Translations under genes and position numbers: made by a program
Part shown: piece by piece, positions 25,168 to 33,274 of the stretch
Numbering within the stretch: position 1 is the stretch's first letter
Layout: every line of letters starts with the position of its first letter
Assembly (NCBI GenBank): GCA_003165315.1
Contig: PLSX01000189.1
Coordinates: 1-36,537, forward strand
Origin: Acidobacteriota bacterium
Lineage (GTDB): Bacteria > Acidobacteriota > Terriglobia > UBA7540
DNA: 36,537 nt
Reading direction: 5' to 3'
Notes under the pieces: generated by a model
Told to the model about the DNA's origin: nothing
The model's database searches: none
Seen by the model: only the letters and a program-made list of their open reading frames with translations

Positions 25168-26280
25168 ATGTCCAAGCCCTTATCCTCGGTCGATTGCATC
25201 AGCCCAGCATTTGCCCAGACAAAGAAACAGCTCTTCGCGCCATTTCGAATCAAGCGCTGGTTGCGCCTGGCGGTTGTTTGCTTGCTCACAGGTGAATTCG
25301 CGGGTGGGGGCGGGGGGGGCGGGGGAAACTTCAACTTCCCCACGTCGCATGGGAAGGGCGGCAAGAATCTAATGGCGCTCCCACATATCGATTGGGGGAA
25401 AATTCTCCCCTGGCTCCCTTGGATTATTGCTGGCGTTGTCCTGCTCTTCCTACTCATTTTAATTTGGTTATATATCGGCTCGGTGTTTCGCTTCGTGCTG
25501 TTTGAATCGGTCCTATACGATCGCTGCGAATTGAAAGGAAGTTGGAAGCGGTGGGAGCCGTGCGGTAGGAGCTATTTCTATTGGAATATTGCCCTGTTTT
25601 TTGTCTCTTTTACGGGGGCCGGCCTGCTCATCGCCGTACCCCTGGTCATCTTCTGGCGCACCGGGTTGTTCAACCATCCGGGCGAACATCTTGCCGCCTT
25701 GATTCTCGGGTGTGTGGCGCTTTTCTTCTTCCTGATGTTATTTGTCGTGGTGGGTGCGGTCATCGGCCTCTTTGCCAAGGACTTCTGCATTCCCATCATG
25801 GCGATGGAGGAGGTGGGAGTACTCGCCGCGTGGCGGCGTCTGCTCCCCATGCTGGGGGCAGAGAAGCTGGCGTTTGCAGGTTATGTGCTGATGAAGATTG
25901 TTCTCGCCATCGGCAGCGCGATCATCGTGGGCATTGCCACACTCGTGATGTTAATTGCCCTGCTCATTCCTCTGGGAATTGCAGGAGTTATTGTTTACTT
26001 TGGGGGAAAGGTGCTGGGGATCCCCTTCAACGTCGTCACCATCAGTGTGCTGGCAACTTTGGGCTGCGTCCTGATGGCCGGCTTCTTCTATCTGATCGCT
26101 CTCATCAGCACCCCTCCCATGGTCTTCTTCCAGTCCTACGTGCTCCACTTTATTGGCTCCCGTTATGAGCCCGTGGGTGCAATACTCTTTCCGCCACCCC
26201 CGGCGGAAGCTCCTCCACTGCCTCCACTTGGTCCGCAACCCACGCTCGGTCAGCCTCCTGATCCTGCGCCGGCAACGTGA
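25168..26280 (+). CDS. Polytopic membrane protein (DUF7544-like)
   Basis: The protein has 370 residues from ATG 25168 (the frame is open 84 bases upstream). It begins with a soluble SPAFAQTKKQLFAPFRIKRWLRLAVVCLLTG segment, then a run of eight glycines encoded by a G-tract at about 25303-25325. At least five hydrophobic membrane segments follow, among them IIAGVVLLFLLILIWLYIG, LILGCVALFFFLMLFVVVGAVIG and MKIVLAIGSAIIVGIATLVMLIALLIPLGIAGVIVYFGG. It ends in a proline-rich tail (PPPPAEAPPLPPLGPQP). The layout matches conserved uncharacterised proteins (DUF7544) that I recall from Acidobacteriota and others. The function is unknown. Confidence 0.8.
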   Translation: MSKPLSSVDCISPAFAQTKKQLFAPFRIKRWLRLAVVCLLTGEFAGGGGGGGGNFNFPTSHGKGGKNLMALPHIDWGKILPWLPWIIAGVVLLFLLILIWLYIGSVFRFVLFESVLYDRCELKGSWKRWEPCGRSYFYWNIALFFVSFTGAGLLIAVPLVIFWRTGLFNHPGEHLAALILGCVALFFFLMLFVVVGAVIGLFAKDFCIPIMAMEEVGVLAAWRRLLPMLGAEKLAFAGYVLMKIVLAIGSAIIVGIATLVMLIALLIPLGIAGVIVYFGGKVLGIPFNVVTISVLATLGCVLMAGFFYLIALISTPPMVFFQSYVLHFIGSRYEPVGAILFPPPPAEAPPLPPLGPQPTLGQPPDPAPAT

Positions 26281-26726
26281 GAGGCCTTGTTCCCTATGAA
26301 TTGTCGCTCCCGAATTGTGGCCGGCATCCGAGTCCTTGTTGCGTTGGCATTCCGGAAGATACGCTGTCCCATGATGCGTTTTTTACAATTTGTCTGTTGA
26401 CTTTTCGAGCCAAAACGTATAGCCTAGAATAGCGATGAAGGCCCGGCGCCACTCCGCACCTCCCCCCACAAACCCCCAACAGACCATAAAATCGGCCTCG
26501 AAATACACCTACACAAAGAGATATTAAAAATGAAGGTTGCTCCTTATTAGTTTATAAAAACAAAAGAGTTATCGCGTTTTAACTGCGACTCATTGATTCA
26601 ACAGGAGTTGTTGGCAATTTTCAAGGTTTTGTGATTTTTCCATTCAACCCAAATTACAAGGGAGTATTGATCGTCCCGCCGGGTGTGCGGCGGGGGGGGC
26701 GAAACCCCAGCTTTACGAGGTGGCGG
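26281..26726. other. Convergent intergenic gap, partly A/T-rich
   Basis: This lies between the ends of the membrane-protein and pyrE genes. 26480-26640 is clearly more A/T-rich than its surroundings and may be foreign or remnant DNA. A perfect 7-bp hairpin CCCGCCG/CGGCGGG (26675-26694) could act as a weak bidirectional terminator but lacks a T-run on either side. An open 30-residue basic frame from ATG 26434 has no ribosome site and is not claimed. Confidence 0.5.
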
Positions 26727-27305
26727 CTACTTCTTGGCCCGGCTTCCGGGTTTTATGGCTGGAATCCCCGCCTTGCACAGCGGGCACTCGGCGGGGTTGT
26801 AATTCTGGATCTTCAAGTTGACCAGCGAAACTTTGGGAAGGCCCGTCAAATCCGCCGTGCCGCCGCTTCGGTCGATCAGCGAACCTGCTCCCACCACCTT
26901 GCCGCCCGCCTGTTCAATGCACTGGATCGTTTCGCGGGTGGAAAGCCCCGTGGTGATGACGTCCTCCACAACCAGCGTCGGCTCACCCGGCTCCAGCTTG
27001 AAGCCGCGGCGCAGCGTCATGGCGCCATCCAGCCGCTCGGTGAAGATTGCGCGTACGCCGAGGGCGCGGGCCACTTCATACGCCACCAGAACTCCACCCA
27101 GCGCCGGCGCGGCAACCACCGACGATTTCAACTGGCGCAGTTGCATGGCAAGCGCTTCGCACAACTGCTCCGCCACTTCCGGATGCTGAAGCACCTGCGC
27201 GCATTGCACGTAGCGATCGCTGTGCAGGCCGGATGAAAGGATGAAGTGCCCTTCCAAAAGGGCGGAATGCTTGCGGAAGATATCGAGAAGCTCGTTTTCA
27301 GTCAT
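26727..27305 (-). CDS. pyrE: Orotate phosphoribosyltransferase
   Basis: This enzyme converts orotate and PRPP to OMP, the fifth step of UMP synthesis. The protein has 192 residues. The PRPP-binding signature is VVEDVITTG (112-120), the flexible loop lies near 91-105 (RLDGAMTLRRGFKLEPGE), and the N-terminal GHFILSSGLHSDRYVQC is typical. The tail carries a Cys pair (CPLCKAG) then a basic end, as in the long-tailed PyrE variants of many deep-branching bacteria. It follows pyrF by 15 bp on the same strand and is the last gene of the ruvX-mltG-pyrF-pyrE run. Confidence 0.96.
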   Translation of the reverse strand: MTENELLDIFRKHSALLEGHFILSSGLHSDRYVQCAQVLQHPEVAEQLCEALAMQLRQLKSSVVAAPALGGVLVAYEVARALGVRAIFTERLDGAMTLRRGFKLEPGEPTLVVEDVITTGLSTRETIQCIEQAGGKVVGAGSLIDRSGGTADLTGLPKVSLVNLKIQNYNPAECPLCKAGIPAIKPGSRAKK

Positions 27306-27320
27306 GTTTTGGGCCTGGAC

Positions 27321-28052
27321 TTATCGTGATCTGAATGCGTTTTCCATCTCCGCCGCAATGGCATCTGCTGCTGCGACGGGGTCTGCGGCGCCGGTAATGG
27401 GCCGTCCGATTACCAGGTAATCAGCTCCGGCGCGGATGGCGCTTTCGGGAGTGGCGGTTCGCGCCTGGTCGTCACTCGTGCCTGCTCCCGGTCGAATGCC
27501 TGGGGTTACGATTAGAAAGTTGGGACCGCACGCTTGGCGAATCACCGCAATTTCTCGTGGTGATGCTACCACACCATCGGCGCCAGCGGATTGTGCAAGC
27601 CGCGCTAGCCGTACCACGACCTCTTCCGGCGAACCTTGGAATCCGATTTCCGCCAGATCCTCCGCCCTGAGGCTGGTCAAGGCCGTGACTCCAAGCACGC
27701 GTGTGGGCGACGCATCTCCCCGTGTCTTAGCAGCAGCGCGCACACCCTCCACCGCGGCCGCGATCATCTTGCGCCCGCCGGAGGCGTGAATTGTAAGCAG
27801 GCTCACTCCCAGCATCCCCGCCTGTTGCACAGCGGCACGGACCGTGTTCGGAATATCGTGGAACTTGAGATCCAGAAAGACCTTGTTGCCTTCGGCCAGC
27901 AGGTTCCGCGCCACGGCCGGACCCACCGCCGTAAAAACCTCTTTCCCCACCTTGAACATCCCCACGTGGCCGTGCAGCGTTTGCGCAACCCGCAATGCGG
28001 CGTCGGCGCTCGATACATCTAGCGCCACTATGATTTTATCTTTGGCAGGCAT
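27321..28052 (-). CDS. pyrF: Orotidine 5'-phosphate decarboxylase
   Basis: This enzyme decarboxylates OMP to UMP, the last step of pyrimidine synthesis. It is a 243-residue TIM barrel. The catalytic DxKxxD motif is intact (FLDLKFHDIPNTV with Asp61, Lys63 and Asp66), and substrate contacts appear in LTIHASGG, VTPGIRP and the C-terminal YLVIGRPIT. It is encoded 15 bp upstream of pyrE, so translational coupling is likely. The gene before it (28116-28736) ends 63 bp upstream. Confidence 0.97.
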   Translation of the reverse strand: MPAKDKIIVALDVSSADAALRVAQTLHGHVGMFKVGKEVFTAVGPAVARNLLAEGNKVFLDLKFHDIPNTVRAAVQQAGMLGVSLLTIHASGGRKMIAAAVEGVRAAAKTRGDASPTRVLGVTALTSLRAEDLAEIGFQGSPEEVVVRLARLAQSAGADGVVASPREIAVIRQACGPNFLIVTPGIRPGAGTSDDQARTATPESAIRAGADYLVIGRPITGAADPVAAADAIAAEMENAFRSR

Positions 28053-28115
28053 GCCTTCTATTTTAGTGGAACGGCGCGGAAAGTTGAAATGGAAAGTTTT
28101 ATGGGCGGTGAAAAG

Positions 28116-28736
28116 CTATACTGTTTCATCGGCGACTCCGAAGAGTCGGTGGAATTCCTGTGAGGATTTTCGCAGCTCGAGCCATTCGACGAAAAGATCC
28201 GGGGTCTCCAGCCACACTCGAAACCAGTTGGCGATTTCCTGTTTCTCCTGGCGTTTGCGGGCTTGAACGCGCGGGTTTGTGGCAATACTTTGGGCGCGCA
28301 ACTTTCCCTTTTTCACCAGCGCGTGGACCATTGACGCGCCCACACGATCCGCCGCACTTGAATACTCGCGGTGGATTGCATCCAGTCGCAGCAAGGAGAG
28401 TTCAGCGCTCGCGAGGTCGTGGAATTCCAGCGCCCCTTTCAGCCGCGTGGCATAAGGCTCCGGCATCACCGGGTCAGAGTAGCGGTCCTCGTACCGAACG
28501 TCGTATCCTGCCTCCCGCAATATCGAAGAGATATATCCGAGAGATGTTCTGTATTCGGGGCCGATTTGGCGGCGCAGTTCGTCGTGGGCGGCGCGCAAAT
28601 CGGCCACCTCGACGCGCCTCCTTCCACCTGCCTGGAAGAAATCAAGCAGGATCTGTTTTTTGTTTGCTTTGGGTGACACTTTTTTGTGCCCTACCCGTTC
28701 TTGTTGTTTTGGCACTTCCCCTGGGAGTGCCCGCAT
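28116..28736 (-). CDS. Hypothetical protein, winged-helix-like N-terminus
   Basis: I do not recognise this gene from a named family. The frame starts at ATG 28736, overlapping the end of mltG by 95 bp; a GTG at 28679 (38-bp overlap) is a second choice, and neither has a good ribosome site. The first third (KKQILLDFFQAGGRRRVEVADLRAAHDELRRQIG...SLGYISSILREAGYDVRYEDRY) has the helix-turn-helix then wing pattern of a DNA-binding domain. A mid-region has a PYATRLKGALEFHDLASAEL stretch. The C-terminus (EIANWFRVWLETPDLFVEWLELRKSSQEF) is helical and tryptophan-rich. Context in a ruvX-mltG-pyrFE run is the only functional clue. Orientation, overlap and composition support it being real. Confidence 0.7.
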   Translation of the reverse strand: MRALPGEVPKQQERVGHKKVSPKANKKQILLDFFQAGGRRRVEVADLRAAHDELRRQIGPEYRTSLGYISSILREAGYDVRYEDRYSDPVMPEPYATRLKGALEFHDLASAELSLLRLDAIHREYSSAADRVGASMVHALVKKGKLRAQSIATNPRVQARKRQEKQEIANWFRVWLETPDLFVEWLELRKSSQEFHRLFGVADETV

Positions 28737-29775
28737 TGGCTGGAGCTGTTACCTGTGCTGAGGCTTTGCGCCGAGCCGCCGCCAATTCCCGCTTGTAAAG
28801 TGCCACGTTGTGTTGGTGTTCAGCGAGAGTTTTGGAAAAAACGTGTCCGCCGTGGTTGTTGCTTACGAAGTAGAGTTCGTCACCTTCCGCCGGATGGAAT
28901 GCAGCGCGAAGTGAGCTTTCCCCGGGGTTGGCAATCGGCCCTGGCGGCAATCCAATGTGGACGTAGGTATTGAAGAGCGAATCGTATCTGAGGTCGCTCG
29001 CGTGGATGACCGGAATGGGCCGGTCGGCAAGACGCGCCGCATAAATCACCGTCGGGTCGCACTGGAGAAGCATGTGCAGTTGCAGCCGGCGGGTAAAAAC
29101 CCCGGCCACCACAGGTCTCTCCGCAGGTTCGGGAGTTTCCTTTTCCACCAGCGATGCCAAAGTGACAACATCGTGCAGATTGCTCGAGCCGGGAATCAAC
29201 TCATCATGCAGCTTTGTTTGCATGACATGTCGGAAGCGCGTGACCATTGTGGCAATAACCGTGTCAACTGTTACCCGGCGGGGAAATCGATAAGTGTCGG
29301 GAAAGAGGTAACCCTCAAGTGTTGGAGCGTCAGGATCCAAGTCGTGGATCATCGAAGGCGTCTCTGTGCGGCGCATGAATTCTGCGGGGTCAATAGCCAT
29401 GCGGTTGGCGATAATGCGAGCGATGTCGAACCGGTCGGAGCCCTCGGGGATCACCACAGAATAGAGAAGTACATCGCCCACGATCAATTTCCGGTACACA
29501 TCAAGGGGTCGCAAAGGCCGGTCAAAGAGGTATTCGCCTGCCTTAAGCCGATGGCGGGTGCGGCCAATCCAGTAGCGGATCAGGAAGGGCCACCGATGGG
29601 CAAGCACGCCCCGGGACACAAGAATATCGGATACCTCCGGGGCGCCAGTGCCGGAAGGAATTTCCAGTACCAGAGGGACCTCGTACCCACGGTACGGCTG
29701 GTAGAGGTCCCACGCCCCCCAAGCCGCGCCCGCGAGGCACAGCGTCACGAAGATCAATGTGAGTTTGCGCTTCAT
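28642..29775 (-). CDS. mltG: Endolytic peptidoglycan transglycosylase MltG
   Basis: This is a membrane-anchored lytic enzyme that cuts nascent glycan strands and ends their growth. It has 377 residues. An N-terminal single membrane anchor (LTLIFVTLCLAGAAWGAWDL) is followed by a LysM-like region (RLKAGEYLF...PLDVYRKLIVGDVLLYSVVIPEG). The YceG/MltG catalytic domain has ASLVEKET (Glu211, the presumed catalytic Glu) and QCDPTVIYA. The basic tail RKASAQVTAPANAGTPRGSAKTTRTG is longer than usual and overlaps the next gene. Its start codon overlaps the ruvX stop by 4 bp, a common pairing in bacteria. Confidence 0.95.
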   Translation of the reverse strand: MKRKLTLIFVTLCLAGAAWGAWDLYQPYRGYEVPLVLEIPSGTGAPEVSDILVSRGVLAHRWPFLIRYWIGRTRHRLKAGEYLFDRPLRPLDVYRKLIVGDVLLYSVVIPEGSDRFDIARIIANRMAIDPAEFMRRTETPSMIHDLDPDAPTLEGYLFPDTYRFPRRVTVDTVIATMVTRFRHVMQTKLHDELIPGSSNLHDVVTLASLVEKETPEPAERPVVAGVFTRRLQLHMLLQCDPTVIYAARLADRPIPVIHASDLRYDSLFNTYVHIGLPPGPIANPGESSLRAAFHPAEGDELYFVSNNHGGHVFSKTLAEHQHNVALYKRELAAARRKASAQVTAPANAGTPRGSAKTTRTGRAQKSVTQSKQKTDPA

Positions 29776-30221
29776 TCCGCCGTTCTGTTCTCCCGGCTGT
29801 GTTCGTTTTCGAGGTAATCCAAATAGCTTTGCAGCAGCAGTACCGCCGCCACACGATCCACGGCGCGCTGCCGTTTGCCAATGCTCAGCCCGGCTTCACG
29901 CAGGGTTCGATTCGCCACAACGCTTGTCATGCGCTCATCGTGCATTTCCACCGGGCAAGGCAAACGCTTGCGAAGTTTTTCCGCAAATTCAGCTGCAAGT
30001 TGCGACATGAATGTTTCGCCGCCACTATGACTAATGGGGTTCCCCACCAGCACCTTCCCCACGGAATATTCTTCAACCAACAAGCGCAGCCGTTCCAAAT
30101 CGTCAGCGATCCGCGTGCGCTGAAGCGTAGGCAAGCCCTGGGCCGTCATTCCGAGAGCGTCGGAAACCGCCAGGCCCATGCGCTTGGTGCCGAAATCAAT
30201 CGCCAAAATACGAGGAATCAA
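29772..30221 (-). CDS. ruvX: Holliday junction resolvase-like RuvX/YqgF
   Basis: This is an RNase H-fold nuclease proposed to resolve Holliday junctions and to process 16S rRNA ends. It has 149 residues. Motifs: ILAIDFGTKRMGLAVSD (Asp9), VEMHDERMTS (95-97) and the C-terminal VDRVAAVLLLQSYLD (Asp122), which carry the three acidic residues. The start is TTG at 30221, with no clear ribosome site. It is the first gene of the run and is joined to mltG by a 4-bp overlap. The stretch before it, 30222-30446, holds no gene I can support. Confidence 0.92.
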   Translation of the reverse strand: MIPRILAIDFGTKRMGLAVSDALGMTAQGLPTLQRTRIADDLERLRLLVEEYSVGKVLVGNPISHSGGETFMSQLAAEFAEKLRKRLPCPVEMHDERMTSVVANRTLREAGLSIGKRQRAVDRVAAVLLLQSYLDYLENEHSRENRTAE

Positions 30222-30446
30222 ATTGGTGTGTGCCCGTTCCGAACCCTGGTTCCTTATGCCGTACCAAATTCGTTATGCTTCCGCCATGCTGGCGTCGATT
30301 CAATGATACACCCAACTCCCAAAACCACGGGAAGGCGATGGCACCAAGGCTGGATGGAGCCGGCGCTTGTCCCCGCCGTCATGAAGGAATTTGACAAGCC
30401 TATTGTTGTTTACAAGGGGGGGTCGCGGGCCTGACGAAGGGATGGC

Positions 30447-30959
30447 TCAGCTTGAGACTTCGGCGGCCTCGGCGGCGGATTTCTCAAGCTTTGGAGGGCG
30501 GTCAACGATCTCCATAGTTACGGCCTTCTCGTCGCAGCAAGTGTAGCGCTCGCAACGCAGGCAATCGCGCCAGACTTTGGTGGGAAATCTCTCCCGGGGA
30601 ACCTGGTGAAATCCCAGCTTCTCAAAAAATGTGGGCACAACGGTGAGAGCGAAGACAGTCTTCAGGCCGAAGGCTTCAGCCTCGTCAAGGAGTTCTTCCA
30701 TGATTTCGCGCCCGACGCCTTTGGACTTCAGCGATTCATCCACGCACAGGGAGCGAATTTCAGCCACTTCCTGGTTGTAGAGTTTCAGAGCGCCGCATCC
30801 CACCAGGCGGCCGTCTTCCTCGGCCACCACAGTAAACTCCCACACGTTTTCATAAATATCGGTCAAGGTGCGGGGCAGCATGATGCGCTCGCCGGCATAG
30901 TGGTTCACCAGCCTGTGGATGTTGGGTACATCCGTCAATTTAGCCTTCCGGATCTTCAA
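30447..30959 (-). CDS. argA: N-acetylglutamate synthase, short GNAT form (ArgA-like)
   Basis: A single GNAT acetyltransferase domain, here 170 residues, makes N-acetylglutamate for arginine synthesis. It lacks the kinase-like half of Escherichia coli ArgA, as in the short form known from several phyla. The start I choose is TTG 30959, as AGAGG lies eight bases upstream and the domain begins at once (KIRKAKLTDVPNIHRLV). The longer frame to 31046 would translate a non-coding repeat. Acetyl-CoA motif RSLCVDESLKSKGVGREIMEELL is present, as is the family end KVWRDCLRCERYTCCDE with its cysteines. It is the last gene behind argCBDF, supporting the role; acetyltransferase activity on glutamate is inferred. 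Confidence 0.85.
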   Translation of the reverse strand: MKIRKAKLTDVPNIHRLVNHYAGERIMLPRTLTDIYENVWEFTVVAEEDGRLVGCGALKLYNQEVAEIRSLCVDESLKSKGVGREIMEELLDEAEAFGLKTVFALTVVPTFFEKLGFHQVPRERFPTKVWRDCLRCERYTCCDEKAVTMEIVDRPPKLEKSAAEAAEVSS

Positions 30960-30998
30960 CTGCGTAACCTCTATCTGAATACCTGGGAGTAGAGAGTT

Positions 30999-31037
30999 GG
31001 GAGTAGGGAATCGGGAACGTCGAATGTCCCTACTCCC
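30999..31037. repeat. 11-bp inverted repeat between argF and argA
   Basis: Perfect arms GGGAGTAGGGA (30999-31009) and TCCCTACTCCC (31027-31037) with a 17-nt loop lie in a word-like island that spans the gap. On the minus-strand transcript the hairpin precedes argA by 40 bp. It could lower readthrough into argA, but no T-run follows. Confidence 0.6.
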
Positions 31038-31067
31038 CACTCCCAATTTCCTATTCGCTATTTCTAA

Positions 31068-32042
31068 CTAAACGTGGGCATCCCGCAACAGCAAAAGCAT
31101 GAGTGCTTTTTGCGCATGCAGACGGTTCTCTGCCTGGTCGTAAACCACGGACTGTGGCGAATCCACAACCTCGTCCGTGACCTCCTGCCCGCGGTGTGCC
31201 GGAAGGCAGTGCATAAACAGGGCCCCGGAATCAGCCGCCGCCATCAGCTCTTTGGTCACGCGGTATGGGGCGAAGACCTGGTTCCGCAAGTGCGCGGCGA
31301 ATTCCTGGCCCATACTGGTCCATACATCAGTATAAACTGCGTTTGCCCCAGCTACCGCTTGAATTGGATCATGGAAAGTCTCAATACTGGCGCCGGTTTC
31401 TGCCGCCAAAGCGCGCGCAGTTTCCAGTATCTCCGGCTTGGGCTCATAACCCGGCGGCGTCGCGACGTGAACCGACGCTCCCAACTTGGCGCCCTGGATC
31501 ATCAGTGAGTGGCACACATTGTTCCCGTCCCCCACGAAGGCCAGCTTCAATCCCTTGAGGTCGCCAAACTTCTCGTGCAGGGTAAAGAAATCTGCGAGAA
31601 CCTGGCAGGGATGGTACAAGTCGGTCAACGCATTGATGACAGGGATGGAGGCGTTGGCGGAAAGCTCGAGAACGGATTCATGAACAAAGGTCCGGGCCAC
31701 GATGCCGTGTACCCAACGCTCAAGGTTGCGCGCAATGTCCTTGATGGCTTCACGTTCCCCCAGACGGGGCTTGGTGTGTTCCAAATAAACGGCAAAGCCA
31801 CCCAGACTCGTGATGCCGACCTCAAAGGTGGTGCGGGTCCGTAGCGAGGGCTTTTCGAAGATCATCGCCAGCTGCTTGCCGCGTAGCGCATGCGCGTACT
31901 CTCCGGGCGTGGCCTTGACCCGCTCCGAGAGATCGAATAGGAGCTTCAAATCATCCAGGGTCAAATCCGAGTCAGCCAGGAGACTCCGGACACTTAAAGT
32001 TTCCATCTTCTTGATTGTTGTCGCCATGGTCATCACCGCCAT
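31068..32042 (-). CDS. argF: Ornithine carbamoyltransferase
   Basis: This enzyme makes citrulline from ornithine and carbamoyl phosphate. It has 324 residues, with the carbamoyl-phosphate motif EKPSLRTRTTFE (a Thr-to-Leu variant of STRTR), HPCQVLADFFT, the ornithine SMG loop (WTSMGQE) and MHCLPAHRGQEV, so it is a standard ornithine type and not the N-acetyl or N-succinyl forms. The ATG at 32042 shares one base with the argD stop (TAATG), and there are alternative ATGs at codons 4, 6 and 13, but coupling and AAGGGGG upstream favour the first. Confidence 0.95.
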   Translation of the reverse strand: MAVMTMATTIKKMETLSVRSLLADSDLTLDDLKLLFDLSERVKATPGEYAHALRGKQLAMIFEKPSLRTRTTFEVGITSLGGFAVYLEHTKPRLGEREAIKDIARNLERWVHGIVARTFVHESVLELSANASIPVINALTDLYHPCQVLADFFTLHEKFGDLKGLKLAFVGDGNNVCHSLMIQGAKLGASVHVATPPGYEPKPEILETARALAAETGASIETFHDPIQAVAGANAVYTDVWTSMGQEFAAHLRNQVFAPYRVTKELMAAADSGALFMHCLPAHRGQEVTDEVVDSPQSVVYDQAENRLHAQKALMLLLLRDAHV

Positions 32043-33274
32043 TATGCGTTTACCCCCTTCTTCATCACCGCGGGCGCAAACCCTGCCAGAATCGGCCTCA
32101 AAATTCCTATCGCTTCGTCAATGTGCTGTTTCTCGAGAATCAAAGGCGGCAGGAAGCGCAGCACTTTATCCTGAGTGCAATTCAACAGCAGGCCCGCCTG
32201 CAGTGCCTGCTGCACCACGGACTTGCCCGATATCTGTAATTCCGCAGCCACCATCAATCCGTCGCCCCGTACTTGCTGAATTACCGGAAGCTCCGCGCGC
32301 AACTTCTCCAGTTCCTGGCGGAAGTATGCTCCCACCTCCGCGACGCGGGCCAGGAAGCCGGGGCGCTCAAGTATCTCCAATACTTTCAGCGCAACGCGGC
32401 ATTGCAGCGGCCCTCCGCCGAATGTGGTTCCATGCATCCCGGGGGAAAACGCCTGCGCAACTTCCTCGCGCGCCAGGATGGCGGCAAGCGGCAGGCCCGC
32501 GGCCAGAGGTTTGCTGACCACCACGATGTCAGGCTGCAAGCCGAATTTGCTGTAAGCAAAAAACCGGCCTGTGCGGCCCAGCCCGCATTGAATCTCATCG
32601 CAAATCAACAATGCGCCGTGTTGGCGGCAAAGTTCCGCAGCCGTTTTCAAGAACTCTTCCTGAACCTCTACTACACCGCCTTCGCCCTGAATCACCTCCA
32701 CCATCACCGCCGCGACTTTTGGAGTAAAGCTTTCGCGCAAGTGGGACACGTCGTTCAGGTGGACGAAGCAGACTCCCGGAGGCAAGGGCTCAAAAGGCTC
32801 GCGATACTTCTTCGGCCACGTGACCGAGAGAGCACCAAATGTACGCCCGTGAAATGAATTTTCCAGGGCGAGAATTTCAAAGCGCTCAAATGGCCCCGGC
32901 GCTGCGTGCTTGCGTGCATGCGCGCGCGCGAGCTTCATCGCGCCTTCAATGGCTTCCGTTCCGGAGTTGGCAAAGAAGGCCCGATCCAGCCCAGATAGGC
33001 GCGTCAGCTTTTCCGCCAGCGGCGCCTGGTAACGGTGGTAAAGAAGGTTGGAAACATGCAAAAGGGTTTCCGCATTGTCGCGTACCGTAGCCATGATTTC
33101 CGGATGGTTGTAACCCAGCGAATTCACCGCCAGCCCGCCGAGGAAGTCCAGATACCTCTTCCCTGTATCGTCGGTGATGTAGCATCCGTCACCTTGAACG
33201 GCGAGAATCGGCAGCCGCTCATAGGTGGGAATCAGTACGCGTTTCTCGAGTTCAGTAATCTGGTGGAGATTCAT
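32042..33274 (-). CDS. argD: Acetylornithine/succinyldiaminopimelate aminotransferase
   Basis: This is a class-III PLP aminotransferase of 410 residues that converts N-acetylglutamate semialdehyde to N-acetylornithine. PLP features: NSGTEAIEGAMKLAR (103-117), HGRTFGALS (142-150), CDEIQCGLGRTG (225-236) and the Schiff-base Lys255 in VVSKPLAAGLPLAA. A MHGTTFGGGPL loop is typical. The first codon overlaps the argB end by 4 bp (ATGA), and the stop shares a base with argF. Some ArgD enzymes also serve lysine synthesis; I cannot tell here. Confidence 0.94.
   Translation of the reverse strand: MNLHQITELEKRVLIPTYERLPILAVQGDGCYITDDTGKRYLDFLGGLAVNSLGYNHPEIMATVRDNAETLLHVSNLLYHRYQAPLAEKLTRLSGLDRAFFANSGTEAIEGAMKLARAHARKHAAPGPFERFEILALENSFHGRTFGALSVTWPKKYREPFEPLPPGVCFVHLNDVSHLRESFTPKVAAVMVEVIQGEGGVVEVQEEFLKTAAELCRQHGALLICDEIQCGLGRTGRFFAYSKFGLQPDIVVVSKPLAAGLPLAAILAREEVAQAFSPGMHGTTFGGGPLQCRVALKVLEILERPGFLARVAEVGAYFRQELEKLRAELPVIQQVRGDGLMVAAELQISGKSVVQQALQAGLLLNCTQDKVLRFLPPLILEKQHIDEAIGILRPILAGFAPAVMKKGVNA

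Noticed and set aside
26675..26694. Hairpin CCCGCCG/CGGCGGG as an intrinsic terminator
   Set aside because: No U-rich tail on either strand; kept only as a note in the gap entry.
28957..29817. Plus-strand open frame (286 codons)
   Set aside because: It is antisense to mltG, with no supporting feature.
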